Assembly (NCBI GenBank): GCA_036703315.1
Contig: DATNPH010000014.1
Coordinates: 1-64,000 of the forward strand
Direction: 5' to 3'
Source: DATNPH01 sp036703315
GTDB lineage: Bacteria; Cyanobacteriota; Cyanobacteriia; Cyanobacteriales; Coleofasciculaceae
Length of the DNA: 64,000 nucleotides
Shown here: piece after piece, positions 16,956 through 26,073 of the stretch
Layout: every line of letters begins with the position of its first letter
How positions within the stretch are numbered: position 1 is the first letter of the stretch
The notes under the pieces: model-generated
The model's input: the letters and a program-made list of their open reading frames with translations, nothing else
Databases searched by the model: none
What the model was told of the DNA's origin: nothing
Position numbers and translations under genes: made by a program

Positions 16956-19400
16956 ATGCCTGAGCCACAACTTCAATGGCAAGTCTCACCACTGCCTGAA
17001 ATACCGCAGTGGTTTGTTGAAGCCGTAAAATGTCATACCCCAGCCTTAGAGGGACGTTATGCCGCGCAATTGTTGTGGCAACGGGGAATTCGTGATCCGG
17101 AGCAACTGCCTGGTTTCTTGAACCCAAATGTTTATCAACCAGCCAGTCCCTTTGAATTTGGGCAGGAAATGCACTGGGCAGTGGAACGCTTACAGCAAGC
17201 CTGCAAGACGGGTGAGATGGTGGCAATCTGGGGAGACTTTGACGCGGATGGCATCACTTCAACGGCTGTTCTCTGGGAAGGCTTAGGACAATTTCTTCCT
17301 CAAGAGTGGCAGCTAATTTACTATATTCCCAATCGATTAACACAATCCCATGGTCTAAATTGTCAGGGAATTGACGCCTTGCAAAAGCAGGGTTGCCGAT
17401 TGATTGTTACCTGTGACACTGGCAGCACGAATATAAAAGAAATTGAGTATGGTCAAACGTTGGGTATTGATGTGATTGTCACCGACCACCATACCTTGCC
17501 CTTAGAACGTCCACCCGTCAAGGCAATCATCAACCCTCGCTATTTGCCCCCAAACCACCAGATGTTCCATCTTTCCGGTGTTGCCGTTGCCTATAAGCTG
17601 GTGGAAGCACTTTACGCAGCCTTGCCAGATGTTCCCCAGCAGCCTTTAGAAAATTTGTTGGATTTGGTGGCAATTGGTTTAATTGCAGATTTGGTGCAGT
17701 TGAGTAGTGATTGCCGATACCTGGCACAGCGAGGAATTGAACGGCTACAACAGCAATTGAAAATTCGGACTCGTCCGGGTGTAGCTCGTTTGTTGGAATT
17801 GTGCCAAAGAAATGGCGATCGCCCCACGGATATTTCTTTCGGGCTTGGTCCCCGAATTAACGCTGTTAGTCGTATTCAAGGAGATGCCTCGTTCTGCGTT
17901 GAATTACTCACCAGCGATGATGAAAAGCGCTGTGAAAAACTGGCAGAAGAAACGGAACTCGCTAACTCTCGCCGTAAGTCTCTGCAAAAAGACGTTACCA
18001 AGCAAGTTAAAGCGAAACTTGAGCAACTTGACCTCTCAACTACCAGTGTAATTGTTCTAGAAGACCCTCAATGGCCTGTTGGTGTCTTAGGTTTAGTGGC
18101 AGGTCAAATTGCGCAGGAGTACGGACGACCAACTATTTTATTGAGTACGGAGGAGGGAGAGTGGGGAGTGGGAGATGGGCAGCAGGGGAGCAGGGGAGCA
18201 GTAGAGAGTGTAGATTCAAATTCTCCTGTGCCTCTTGCAAGAGGTTCTGCTCGTTCTGTTAATAATATTGACCTTTATCAACTGGTGAAGTCACAAGAAC
18301 ACCTTCTGCACCGCTTCGGGGGTCATCCCTTTGCGGCTGGATTGAGTTTGGCGATTGAAAATCTTCCTCTGTTTACCGAGGCGATTAACCAGCAGTTGCG
18401 GCAACAGTTATCGGCTACAGGTGCGTTGCTCAACCCTGTGCTGGAAGCTGATATTGTTGTGACAGTAGCTGAGTTAGGGAAAGAACTATTTAACGAACTC
18501 AAACTGCTCGAACCCTGTGGCATGGGAAATCCTGTGCCGAAACTGCTAATTCAAAACTGTTGGTTTGAGGAAGTCTGGAATCGCAACACTCAGGACTTTA
18601 AAGGACGAAAAGTACAATACATCAAAACTGAGTTTGAACTTTGGGACGACTTTAGCCATAGCGGTTTTCCTGGCATCTGGTGGGGGCATTATAAAGATGA
18701 AGTGCCCAAAGGAAGATGTGATGCGATTGTTGAACTGGACTACAACAATTACAAAAAACGTACTGAAGTGCGATTAGTTGCGCTGCGATCGCGCGTTGAC
18801 GCTTTCTTGTTCAACATTCCCGCTCGCCTAGATTGGATTTTAGACTGGCGTAGTCAACAGTTACAGGTTGATAGTTTGAAGATTGCAGATTCTGAAGATA
18901 ATCTGCAACCTGCAACCCAAACGAACCCTCTTACTATTCGCAAATGCCCAACTAGCTGGGATGAACTACAAGTGTGGTTTCGACGAGCAATTCAGGCAAA
19001 CCGACAACTAGCGATCGCTTACTCACCGCCTCGTCAACTGCCACCTCACCAAATCTGGCAACAGTTAGTGGGAATTGCTAAATTCCTCAGCCGAACGGGA
19101 CAGACAGCTACCTTAGCACAACTGCAAGACAAGCTGGATTTGAGCGATCGCACCCTGCATCTGGGACTCAACGTTCTTTCTCAGCTTGGTTTTCAAGTGA
19201 AACATTTAGATTGGGCGATCGCCATTAGCTGCCAATCTTCCCTAGATATTACTATCTCTACTGCTAATCACGCCACTGAGGACTTTCTGGCAGCCGTTGA
19301 AGAAGAACAATTTCTGCGGCAGTATTTCTACCAAATTCCTCTATCCACTATCCAATCTCAGGCTTGGCAAATTACTCTTAATGAGCAGCTTTCCGCGTAA
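16956..19400 (+). CDS. recJ: single-stranded-DNA-specific exonuclease RecJ
   Basis: A 5'-3' single-strand DNA exonuclease of the DHH superfamily, used in recombination and repair. It has GDFDADGITS (motif I), LIVTCDTG, TDHHTLP (Asp177, His178, His179), and a C-terminal DHHA1 part with RFGGHPFAAG. The start chosen is ATG at 16956 (MPEPQLQW); the frame extends 11 codons to a TTG. At 814 aa it is long, as cyanobacterial RecJ often is. Two low-complexity inserts are visible: a Gly/Ser/Glu-rich one at nt 18147-18235, encoded by GGGGAGCAG-type repeats, and one near nt 18865-18925 with GCAGATT/AATCTGC arms. Both have sequence typical of spacers rather than genes. Confidence 0.93.
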   Translation: MPEPQLQWQVSPLPEIPQWFVEAVKCHTPALEGRYAAQLLWQRGIRDPEQLPGFLNPNVYQPASPFEFGQEMHWAVERLQQACKTGEMVAIWGDFDADGITSTAVLWEGLGQFLPQEWQLIYYIPNRLTQSHGLNCQGIDALQKQGCRLIVTCDTGSTNIKEIEYGQTLGIDVIVTDHHTLPLERPPVKAIINPRYLPPNHQMFHLSGVAVAYKLVEALYAALPDVPQQPLENLLDLVAIGLIADLVQLSSDCRYLAQRGIERLQQQLKIRTRPGVARLLELCQRNGDRPTDISFGLGPRINAVSRIQGDASFCVELLTSDDEKRCEKLAEETELANSRRKSLQKDVTKQVKAKLEQLDLSTTSVIVLEDPQWPVGVLGLVAGQIAQEYGRPTILLSTEEGEWGVGDGQQGSRGAVESVDSNSPVPLARGSARSVNNIDLYQLVKSQEHLLHRFGGHPFAAGLSLAIENLPLFTEAINQQLRQQLSATGALLNPVLEADIVVTVAELGKELFNELKLLEPCGMGNPVPKLLIQNCWFEEVWNRNTQDFKGRKVQYIKTEFELWDDFSHSGFPGIWWGHYKDEVPKGRCDAIVELDYNNYKKRTEVRLVALRSRVDAFLFNIPARLDWILDWRSQQLQVDSLKIADSEDNLQPATQTNPLTIRKCPTSWDELQVWFRRAIQANRQLAIAYSPPRQLPPHQIWQQLVGIAKFLSRTGQTATLAQLQDKLDLSDRTLHLGLNVLSQLGFQVKHLDWAIAISCQSSLDITISTANHATEDFLAAVEEEQFLRQYFYQIPLSTIQSQAWQITLNEQLSA

Positions 19401-19506
19401 TATTCTCTTTAATAAAAAACACTAAAGACCATTTGTTAGCGTTGATCTCGTATTAATATCGTTAAGTTATCAGTAGAGATTAACTTCGGTACATTAGTTA
19501 TCCATA

Positions 19507-20091
19507 GTGCATAAACTACACAAGCGAACGTTTCTGGTCATAGACGCTGGAATTGGCTTAAGTTTAGCTACCATCGGTGCGAGTTTGAACTTAGCTACAT
19601 TGAAAGCAGCGCCAACCAAGACTCATATGCCTTCCGATTCTCCCATGCTGTTGGCACAAAAACTGGAGAAGGATGACATTTTGGCAGCCCATAATAAATA
19701 CCGTCTAGAAGTGGGTGTGCCCTCACTCAAATGGTCTGACAGTTTAGCCAATTCTGCTCAAAAATGGGCTGAGCAACTGGCATCTACTGGTTCATTCGAA
19801 CATAGCTCTAGCCAATATGGGGAAAACCTGTGGGCAGGAACTTCAGAAGCTTATTCACAAACCCAGATGGTTGATGATTGGGGGGATGAAAAACAATATT
19901 TCATTCCTAATAGTTCCTTTCCAAATACCTGTAGAGAAAATTGGTCACAATGTGGTCACTATACCCAAATAATCTGGAAGGATACACAACAAGTAGGCTG
20001 TGGTCTAGCGACGAACAAGAAGACCAAAAATGATTACTTCGTTTGTCAATACAATCCTCCAGGAAATTACGAAGGACAAAAGCCTTATTAA
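19507..20091 (+). CDS. secreted CAP-domain (SCP/PR-1) protein
   Basis: A 194-aa exported protein. The N-terminal hydrophobic segment (TFLVIDAGIGLSLATIGASL) is followed by a complete CAP domain: AAHNKYRLEVGVPSLKWSD, WAEQLASTGSFEHSSSQYGE NLW (split here), CGHYTQIIWKDTQQVGCG and FVCQYNPPGNYEGQKPY. The conserved His, Glu and His cluster of the CAP cavity is present. Bacterial CAP proteins are extracellular and of mostly unknown role. GTG start. Confidence 0.9.
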   Translation: MHKLHKRTFLVIDAGIGLSLATIGASLNLATLKAAPTKTHMPSDSPMLLAQKLEKDDILAAHNKYRLEVGVPSLKWSDSLANSAQKWAEQLASTGSFEHSSSQYGENLWAGTSEAYSQTQMVDDWGDEKQYFIPNSSFPNTCRENWSQCGHYTQIIWKDTQQVGCGLATNKKTKNDYFVCQYNPPGNYEGQKPY

Positions 20092-20221
20092 CCAGATCTT
20101 AGCTAAGCTGTTCCACATTTAATCGGCAGGTAGACAGCAGCCGAAAGTCTTGTGAATCCTACATTTCCCCCTTTTGACTTTTGACCACCTACCATTGCTG
20201 GTTTACATGGGTTTGACTTGC

Positions 20222-20914
20222 TTAATACAAATTTAGCTCCTCTTGGCGATCGCACCTGAAACTTGAGTGACGCCAAGCTTCAATATCTACAGCACTCAGT
20301 GGAACTAACTTTGAGCACTTGGGCTGGACAACCTGACTCAACACAGCCCAAACTAAACTACGTGTGATATCTAACCCAGTCTTGAGGGCAGATTCCCGCT
20401 TGCGAGGATTACCCTGCTCCTTAACAATATCCGGCTCTACCCAAATTCCGTGAGCGCCCAAGAGAATTTGTGCCATCCACTTGGCTCGCGGCATCTGAGA
20501 GGTAGATGTAATTAACTTAACGTTACGAACCCCCCACTCTCGCAGCAATGAGATATTAAAGTAAAAGTTATCTAATGTGGAATAGGCGCACTTTTCTAGC
20601 AAGACTTTGCGGATTGGAGCATTTTCCCGTTGAAACACTAGCAGAATGCAGGGATCTTCTGAGCCTTGAGAAATTAAAATTGGGATTTCTGGATACTGTT
20701 TGGCTAACTGAGCCACGTAGATCTCACGCCCAATACCACCACCTAAGACGAACAAAGCATCTACGGGTTCCGACGCCGCCGCCTGCAATCTCATAGTGTT
20801 AATCACCAAGCAGCTACAAAGGAGGGCACTCAAGCTCAATAGTCCTAAGCCAAGCAGACGACATTGCCGTTTGCTCCCAAACCGATTCTTAAAGCGAAGC
20901 CAGTGGCGTGGCAA
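20222..20914 (-). CDS. YdcF/ElyC/SanA family (DUF218) protein
   Basis: A membrane-anchored 230-aa protein. An N-terminal helix (LLGLGLLSLSALLCSCLVI) is followed by the DUF218 fold: DALFVLGGGIGREIYVAQLA, ILISQGSEDPC, KCAYSTLDNFYFNISLL and KLITSTSQMPRAKWMAQIL. Members act in envelope and polysaccharide metabolism in bacteria, though the biochemistry is unsettled. The TTG start at 20914 has GAGAGG upstream; no ATG lies nearby. Convergent with the CAP gene. Confidence 0.8.
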   Translation of the reverse strand: MPRHWLRFKNRFGSKRQCRLLGLGLLSLSALLCSCLVINTMRLQAAASEPVDALFVLGGGIGREIYVAQLAKQYPEIPILISQGSEDPCILLVFQRENAPIRKVLLEKCAYSTLDNFYFNISLLREWGVRNVKLITSTSQMPRAKWMAQILLGAHGIWVEPDIVKEQGNPRKRESALKTGLDITRSLVWAVLSQVVQPKCSKLVPLSAVDIEAWRHSSFRCDRQEELNLY

Positions 20915-21217
20915 AAGTTTACCTCTCTTTCATCAAACAATGCTCAAACTTCCCTCAAACCCTGAAATCTTCTGAGGGTACTAAGCTGTATCAGCAGGAC
21001 ACTGAGTAAACTGGCACAAAATTACTGTAGCTCGGTGATTCAATTTGAGTATAGTGACAGTGGTTGAGTATCAGACAGCGGTACGATAACGCCAAAGGCT
21101 AAGCTGAGTGTAGAATCCAAACATTGGGTATCTCCTTGTAATTGCTCTATCTTTGAACAATAACTGTTCAGTTATCTAATTTAGTTATCTAACGCCAACC
21201 CGTTACAGCCACCCTCC
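20915..21217. other. divergent promoter region
   Basis: 300 bases between the divergent YdcF-like and processing-protease genes. No repeat or known operator is recognised. Promoters for both genes should lie here. Confidence 0.4.
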
Positions 21218-22537
21218 ATGAACCAATCCCCAAAACACTTTCCCTGGCTCAAAGGCGTCTTCTTTACTGGAGCGATCGCAACAACAGCCACATTGTCTCT
21301 CTTAGCACCGATTGGTGGTCGCTCTGTCTTTGCCGCGCTTCAGGATAGCCCAAAGAACGTCGTTGATGAAGCTTGGCAAATTGTTAACCAGGAATACGTC
21401 GATAATTCTTTCAACCAGGTTGATTGGCAAGCCACAAGGCAAAAACTGCTCAGCAAAAACTACACCTCAAAAGAACAAGCCTACGAAGCTATCCGGGAAG
21501 CCCTAAAACCTCTAGGTGACCCTTACACCCGCTTTATGGACCCTGAACAATTCCAGGCTCTCACTAGTCAGACATCGGGTGAGCTTTCTGGTGTTGGTAT
21601 TCGCTTAGAAGTAAATAAGGAAACAAAGGTACTTAAGGTCGTTGAACCGATTGAGAACTCTCCAGCCTACAAGGCAGGTATTAAACCTGGGGATGGAATT
21701 TTGGCAATTGATGGCAAATCCACAAAAGGGATGACCATACAAGAAGCCTCAGCCCTAATTCGGGGTGAAGTCGGGACGCCGGTGAAGCTGCAAATTTCTC
21801 GCGAGGGGAAAGTGCCCTTTGATATCTCGCTAACCCGTGCTCAGATTGAACTACCATCTGTTCATTCCAGCCTCAAGCAAGAAGGTCAGATGCGAGTGGG
21901 CTATATCAGCTTGAACGAATTTAGTTCCCATGCTGCCGAACAAATGCAGAAGGCAATTAAGAGCCTTGGTGAGCAGAAGGTGAATGCCTATGTGTTAGAT
22001 CTGCGGGGAAATCCAGGCGGACTGCTAAATTCTAGTGTTGAAATCGCTCGGATGTGGATGGACAGTGGTGCAATTGTCAAAACCGTAGACCGCAAAGGTG
22101 GCAAACAGGAATTTTCTGCTAATCGCACGGCTTTAACACAGTTGCCTTTGGTGGTTTTGGTGGATGGTAACTCAGCGAGTGCTAGCGAGATTCTCACGGG
22201 TGCTCTTAAGGATAATAAACGGGCTACAGTTGTCGGCAGTAAAACCTTTGGGAAAGCCGTTGTACAGTCTGTCCATTCTTTATCAGATGGTTCGGGATTA
22301 GCCGTGACGATTTCTCGCTACTACCCGCCCAGTGGCGCAGATCTTAACCATAAGGGAATAATGCCCGATATCACTCTCGACTTGACGAATACTCAAGAGC
22401 AGCGTTTGGTGAATGAGCCAACGTTGCGTGCTACTAAAGAAGACCCTCAATACGTGCGAGCGATCACCGCTTTAGAGTCTAATGTTGTTACTCAACCTAC
22501 TATGAGTAACCCGACTAAGCCAGTCAGTATCCGGTAA
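21218..22537 (+). CDS. C-terminal processing peptidase, S41 family
   Basis: A 439-aa exported tail-specific protease of the CtpA/CtpB/CtpC group. CtpA matures the PsbA (D1) C-terminus; this paralogue is more like CtpC/CtpB by eye, so I leave the symbol blank. It has a signal peptide or anchor (GVFFTGAIATTATLSLLAPI), a PDZ domain (about residues 115-200, with GVGIRLEVNKETK and GDGILAIDGKSTKGM) and the S41 catalytic core. Nucleophile Ser is in GNSASASEIL and general base Lys in KTFGKAVVQS. Acts in the thylakoid lumen or periplasm. Confidence 0.9.
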   Translation: MNQSPKHFPWLKGVFFTGAIATTATLSLLAPIGGRSVFAALQDSPKNVVDEAWQIVNQEYVDNSFNQVDWQATRQKLLSKNYTSKEQAYEAIREALKPLGDPYTRFMDPEQFQALTSQTSGELSGVGIRLEVNKETKVLKVVEPIENSPAYKAGIKPGDGILAIDGKSTKGMTIQEASALIRGEVGTPVKLQISREGKVPFDISLTRAQIELPSVHSSLKQEGQMRVGYISLNEFSSHAAEQMQKAIKSLGEQKVNAYVLDLRGNPGGLLNSSVEIARMWMDSGAIVKTVDRKGGKQEFSANRTALTQLPLVVLVDGNSASASEILTGALKDNKRATVVGSKTFGKAVVQSVHSLSDGSGLAVTISRYYPPSGADLNHKGIMPDITLDLTNTQEQRLVNEPTLRATKEDPQYVRAITALESNVVTQPTMSNPTKPVSIR

Positions 22538-22544
22538 AGGTTGG

Positions 22545-22605
22545 ACAGGTTGAAGGTTAGGCGATTGCAAGTTATTTTCCCAACCTCAACCTTCCAACGT
22601 TAATG
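22545..22605. repeat. AGGTTGAAGGTT-type fold-back repeat
   Basis: GGACAGGTTGAAGGTTAGG faces CCCAACCTCAACCTTCC across a short loop, just after the protease gene. Same family as 31724-31772. CTAGCCCCCTTTGAAAG-type filler follows. Confidence 0.45.
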
Positions 22606-22726
22606 TGATGTGCAACGGTTGCTTAGCCCCCTTTGAAAGGCGGAGCTTTAGTGAGATTCTCCCTAGCCCCCTAAAAAAAAAGGGGAACTACCTCGAAAGT
22701 TGCGCATCGCATAGACCTTCCAAGCT

Positions 22727-23236
22727 TCAACCCTTTTTGCCCAACTGAGTGACTAGATGAATCAGTTCTGGCAAAATCAGCTGTTGGAGGGCGAGTTTGA
22801 CAGCGGCGGTTGAGCCAGGAATTGAAAACATTAGCTTCATTTGATAGACGCCAGCGACGGCTCGCGAGGCGATCGCTCGTGAGCCAATTTCTTGGTAACT
22901 TAAGAACCGAAATATCTCACCAAATCCTGGCAGCGTCTTTTCCAGTAAGCTTTCTAAAGTGTCATAAGTTGTATCTCGTGGCGCAATACCGGTACCGCCA
23001 TTCAAAATTACAGCGTCAATGTCTGAGCGTTCTCTAAGGCTTTCCAAATACGCCTGAATCTGTGCAGGTTCATCCTTGAGAATTTGATAATCCCTCACCC
23101 GATGACCCGCTTCGATAAGTAATTGCTCAATTAGCTGACCACTACGGTCTGTCTGTGGCGATCGCGTGTCACTAACCGTAATGACAGCGCAATTCACCGT
23201 TATCTGGGCTGAATCAGGGTGAGGTTGATGAGCCAT
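22727..23236 (-). CDS. moaB: molybdenum cofactor biosynthesis protein MoaB/MogA type
   Basis: A 169-aa cytoplasmic enzyme of the MogA/MoaB family, which adenylylates molybdopterin before metal insertion. The signature ILNGGTGIAPRDTTYDTLE is present, with the opening VNCAVITVSDTRS and PGFGEIFRFLSYQEIG. It lies 13 bases downstream of psb28 on the same strand, so the two are probably co-transcribed. No other cofactor genes are in the window. Confidence 0.9.
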   Translation of the reverse strand: MAHQPHPDSAQITVNCAVITVSDTRSPQTDRSGQLIEQLLIEAGHRVRDYQILKDEPAQIQAYLESLRERSDIDAVILNGGTGIAPRDTTYDTLESLLEKTLPGFGEIFRFLSYQEIGSRAIASRAVAGVYQMKLMFSIPGSTAAVKLALQQLILPELIHLVTQLGKKG

Positions 23237-23249
23237 AGGTTAACAATCT

Positions 23250-23588
23250 CTATTGCGACTTACTAAATCCCAAACCATGCTCTTCGGCATAACGTTCCAT
23301 AAACCGCATGAAACGCTCCCATTCCTGTTGGGATTTCATTAGAATCATCGCTTCTAATGCCGTCGCCTGACCATTGACGAATTTGCCCTTAACCTCCCGT
23401 GTGACAATTTCACCCTCTTCATCAATCAGGTACATTCCAGTGATGTCGTCCGTACCAGCGCTGTCAAGCGCTTTGGGATTTTCAAAATAAAATGTTGCAG
23501 TGCCTTGATTGCCATCGCGAGAGCGAGTAAGACGTACATCGGGAACAACTTCTTCGCTAATACCTCTAGAAAACTGAATTTCAGCCAT
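23250..23588 (-). CDS. psb28: photosystem II assembly protein Psb28
   Basis: A 112-aa cytosol-facing protein that binds PSII assembly intermediates (RC47) near cytochrome b559. The sequence begins MAEIQFSRGISEEVVPDVRL, the usual Psb28 start, and contains GTATFYFENPKAL, EGEIVTREVKGKFVNG and QQEWERFMRFMERYAEEHGL. ATG at 23588 is chosen; four extra codons upstream are not needed. moaB follows 13 bases later. Confidence 0.95.
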   Translation of the reverse strand: MAEIQFSRGISEEVVPDVRLTRSRDGNQGTATFYFENPKALDSAGTDDITGMYLIDEEGEIVTREVKGKFVNGQATALEAMILMKSQQEWERFMRFMERYAEEHGLGFSKSQ

Positions 23589-23905
23589 GCTCAGTCCCAT
23601 AAACTTTTCAAAACTTTACGAGCGATTATCACACTATCTTCTCATCTAAGCGTGATGGAGCGTAGGGGTCTAAGCTATTCAAAATTCAAAATTCTTGCCT
23701 TCAAAGTGCTATAACCCAATGGTGTCAAGACTTTTAGCAACTGCCACAATGGGGAGCATCCCAATGCAACTTGTCGGTGCGATAGCTTAGCAGAATCTAT
23801 TATCTTTAAGGGCTTAGAGCGTGGCAAAATTGATAAAACTAATACACACTAGGGACGTTGAGATTATTTTTCAGCAGTCCTTGCACCAGTATTCAATCAA
23901 CATCA

Positions 23906-24916
23906 ATGGGTAAGCAGCGAGCTTTTTCTGGCGTTCAACCAACTGGCAATCTCCATCTAGGCAACTATTTAGGAGCAATTCGCAACTGGGTGGAAGGTCA
24001 AAGCCAGTATGAAAATTTCTTCTGCGTGGTCGATTTACACGCCATCACCGCACCCCATAATCCCGCAACATTGGCATCCGACACCTACGCGATCGCTGCT
24101 CTCTATTTAGCCTGTGGGATTGATTGTGAATACTCCACTATCTTTGTGCAATCTCATGTTTCTGCTCATAGTGAACTGACATGGCTGTTCAACTGCATCA
24201 CACCGATCAACTGGCTGACAGACATGATCCAGTTCAAAGAAAAGGCTGTCAGGCAAGGGGAAAATGTCAATACTGGGCTGCTGGACTATCCGGTACTGAT
24301 GGCAGCTGATATCTTGCTTTATCAGGCAGATGTCGTGCCAGTAGGGGAAGACCAGAAGCAACACTTGGAACTGACACGCGATATTGCTGACCGATTTAAT
24401 CACCAATTTGGCAAAGGCAAGGACTCTATCCTGAAAGTGCCAGAACCCTTAATTCGGAAGGAAGGGGCGCGAGTGATGAGTCTGACGGATGGTACTAAGA
24501 AGATGTCCAAGTCTGACCCTTCGGACTTGAGCCGGATTAATTTGCTAGACTCCCCTGATGAAATTCAGAAAAAAATTAAGCGTTGTAAAACTGACCCGAT
24601 TAAGGGTTTAACGTTTGATGACCCAGAACGCCCAGAGTGTAATAACCTGCTAACTCTGTATATGCTGCTTTCTGGGAAGACGAAAGAAGCCGTGGCGGCA
24701 GAGTGTCAGGATATGGGTTGGGGACAATTTAAGCCGCTTCTGGCAGATACGGCGGTTGAAGCCTTAAAGCCAATTCAGGAGAAGTATCAGGCTGTGATGG
24801 CTGACAAGGGGTATCTGGAGTCGGTGTTGCGGCAGGGAAGGGAAAAGGCAGAGGCGATCGCTAACGAAACTCTCTCGAAAGTAAAAGCTGCTCTTGGATA
24901 TTCGGTACCGCTGTAG
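23906..24916 (+). CDS. trpS: tryptophanyl-tRNA synthetase
   Basis: Class I aminoacyl-tRNA synthetase that charges tRNA(Trp). The opening RAFSGVQPTGNLHLGNYLGA contains the HIGH-type motif (HLGN). DVVPVGEDQKQHLELTRDIA and KKMSKSDPSD (KMSKS loop) follow. The ATG at 23906 (MGKQRAF) is chosen over a start 16 codons earlier because it gives the normal family N-terminus and 336 aa. metF-like gene follows 62 bases downstream, same strand. Confidence 0.96.
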   Translation: MGKQRAFSGVQPTGNLHLGNYLGAIRNWVEGQSQYENFFCVVDLHAITAPHNPATLASDTYAIAALYLACGIDCEYSTIFVQSHVSAHSELTWLFNCITPINWLTDMIQFKEKAVRQGENVNTGLLDYPVLMAADILLYQADVVPVGEDQKQHLELTRDIADRFNHQFGKGKDSILKVPEPLIRKEGARVMSLTDGTKKMSKSDPSDLSRINLLDSPDEIQKKIKRCKTDPIKGLTFDDPERPECNNLLTLYMLLSGKTKEAVAAECQDMGWGQFKPLLADTAVEALKPIQEKYQAVMADKGYLESVLRQGREKAEAIANETLSKVKAALGYSVPL

Positions 24917-24978
24917 AGTCAAGAGTTACAAGTTCTAAGCTTAGCTCAAAACTCAATATTCAAAACTTTAAGTCAATT

Positions 24979-25947
24979 ATGAGCGATACCATTCAAAACC
25001 TAACACCTAAGACAGCATGTCCTCAACAGGATTACTTCCCAGACACTGCTCCTACTCATAATGCCTTTCGCACCGCCGCCCAATCAGGGGAATTTTTAAT
25101 CACCGCTGAGGTTTGTCCGCCAAAAGGAAGTGACGCAACCCACATGATTAAAATGGCGAAGCTTCTGAAGGATCGAGTCCATGCTGTCAATATTACCGAT
25201 GGCAGTCGAGCTGTGTTGCGGATGTCTCCTATCGCCGCTTCCGTGATTTTATTGCAGCACAGGATTGAACCGATTTGTCAGTTGGCGTGCCGCGATCGCA
25301 ACCGGATTGCTTTACAGGCTGACCTCATGGGTGCCCATGCTTTAGGTATCCGCAATGTCCTCGCCCTCACCGGTGACCCTGTTAAAGCCGGTGATCATCC
25401 TGATGCTAAGAGTGTATTTGACTTAGAATCAGTGCGTTTGTTACAACTCATTGACAAACTCAATAGTGGCTCGGACGCAAACGGCAAGCCCCTTACTGAT
25501 GGAGCGACCGACTTATTTGCTGGTGCTGCCGTTGATCCCCAGCTAAAAAGTTGGTCTGGTCTGCAAAGTCGATTTGAGCGTAAACTAGAAGCGGGTGCAC
25601 AGTTTTTTCAGAGCCAATTAATTAGTGATTTTGAGCGTCTGGAAAAGTTTATGGATCAGATTGCAGCTGGCACCAATAAGCCGATTTTAGCAGGCATATT
25701 TCTGATTAAATCGGCTAAGAATGCCCAATTCCTCAATAAATATGTCCCAGGTGTCAATATTCCCCAAACCATCATTGACCGACTAGCTGCGGCTGATGAC
25801 CCGTTACAGGAAGGGGTGAAGATTGCCGCTGAGCAAGTACAGCTGGCGCGGCAACTTTGTCAAGGTGTGCATATGATGGCAGTCAAGCGAGAAGACTTAA
25901 TTCCCCAAATTTTAGATTTGGCTGGAATTTTACCCCTAAACAATTAG
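24979..25947 (+). CDS. methylenetetrahydrofolate reductase family protein
   Basis: A 322-aa flavoprotein-type TIM barrel of the MetF family, which reduces 5,10-methylene-THF to 5-methyl-THF. The family features are the opening TAEVCPPKGSDATHMIKMAK, VHAVNITDGSRAVLRMSP, ICQLACRDRNRIALQADLMG, NVLALTGDPVKAGDHPDA and KLEAGAQFFQSQLISDFERL. It is somewhat longer and more divergent than E. coli MetF, as is usual in cyanobacteria. Probably transcribed with trpS. Confidence 0.9.
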   Translation: MSDTIQNLTPKTACPQQDYFPDTAPTHNAFRTAAQSGEFLITAEVCPPKGSDATHMIKMAKLLKDRVHAVNITDGSRAVLRMSPIAASVILLQHRIEPICQLACRDRNRIALQADLMGAHALGIRNVLALTGDPVKAGDHPDAKSVFDLESVRLLQLIDKLNSGSDANGKPLTDGATDLFAGAAVDPQLKSWSGLQSRFERKLEAGAQFFQSQLISDFERLEKFMDQIAAGTNKPILAGIFLIKSAKNAQFLNKYVPGVNIPQTIIDRLAAADDPLQEGVKIAAEQVQLARQLCQGVHMMAVKREDLIPQILDLAGILPLNN

Positions 25948-25957
25948 AAAGGATGAG

Positions 25958-26070
25958 TTGTTAGTCATTAGTCATTAGCTATTAGCTATGAGCCATTGTC
26001 TTGCAGACAAACAATAAACATATAAACGGCTAAGGACTAATGACTGAGGACTGAGGACTAAGGACTAAGA
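25958..26070. repeat. TTAGTCATTAG / GGACTAATGACT repeat tract
   Basis: Short units (GTTAGTCATTAGTCATTAGC on the left, GGACTAATGACTGAGGACTG on the right) that face each other and could fold. The tract fills the spacer between the MetF-like and MuiA-like genes. Confidence 0.6.
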
Positions 26071-26073
26071 CTG

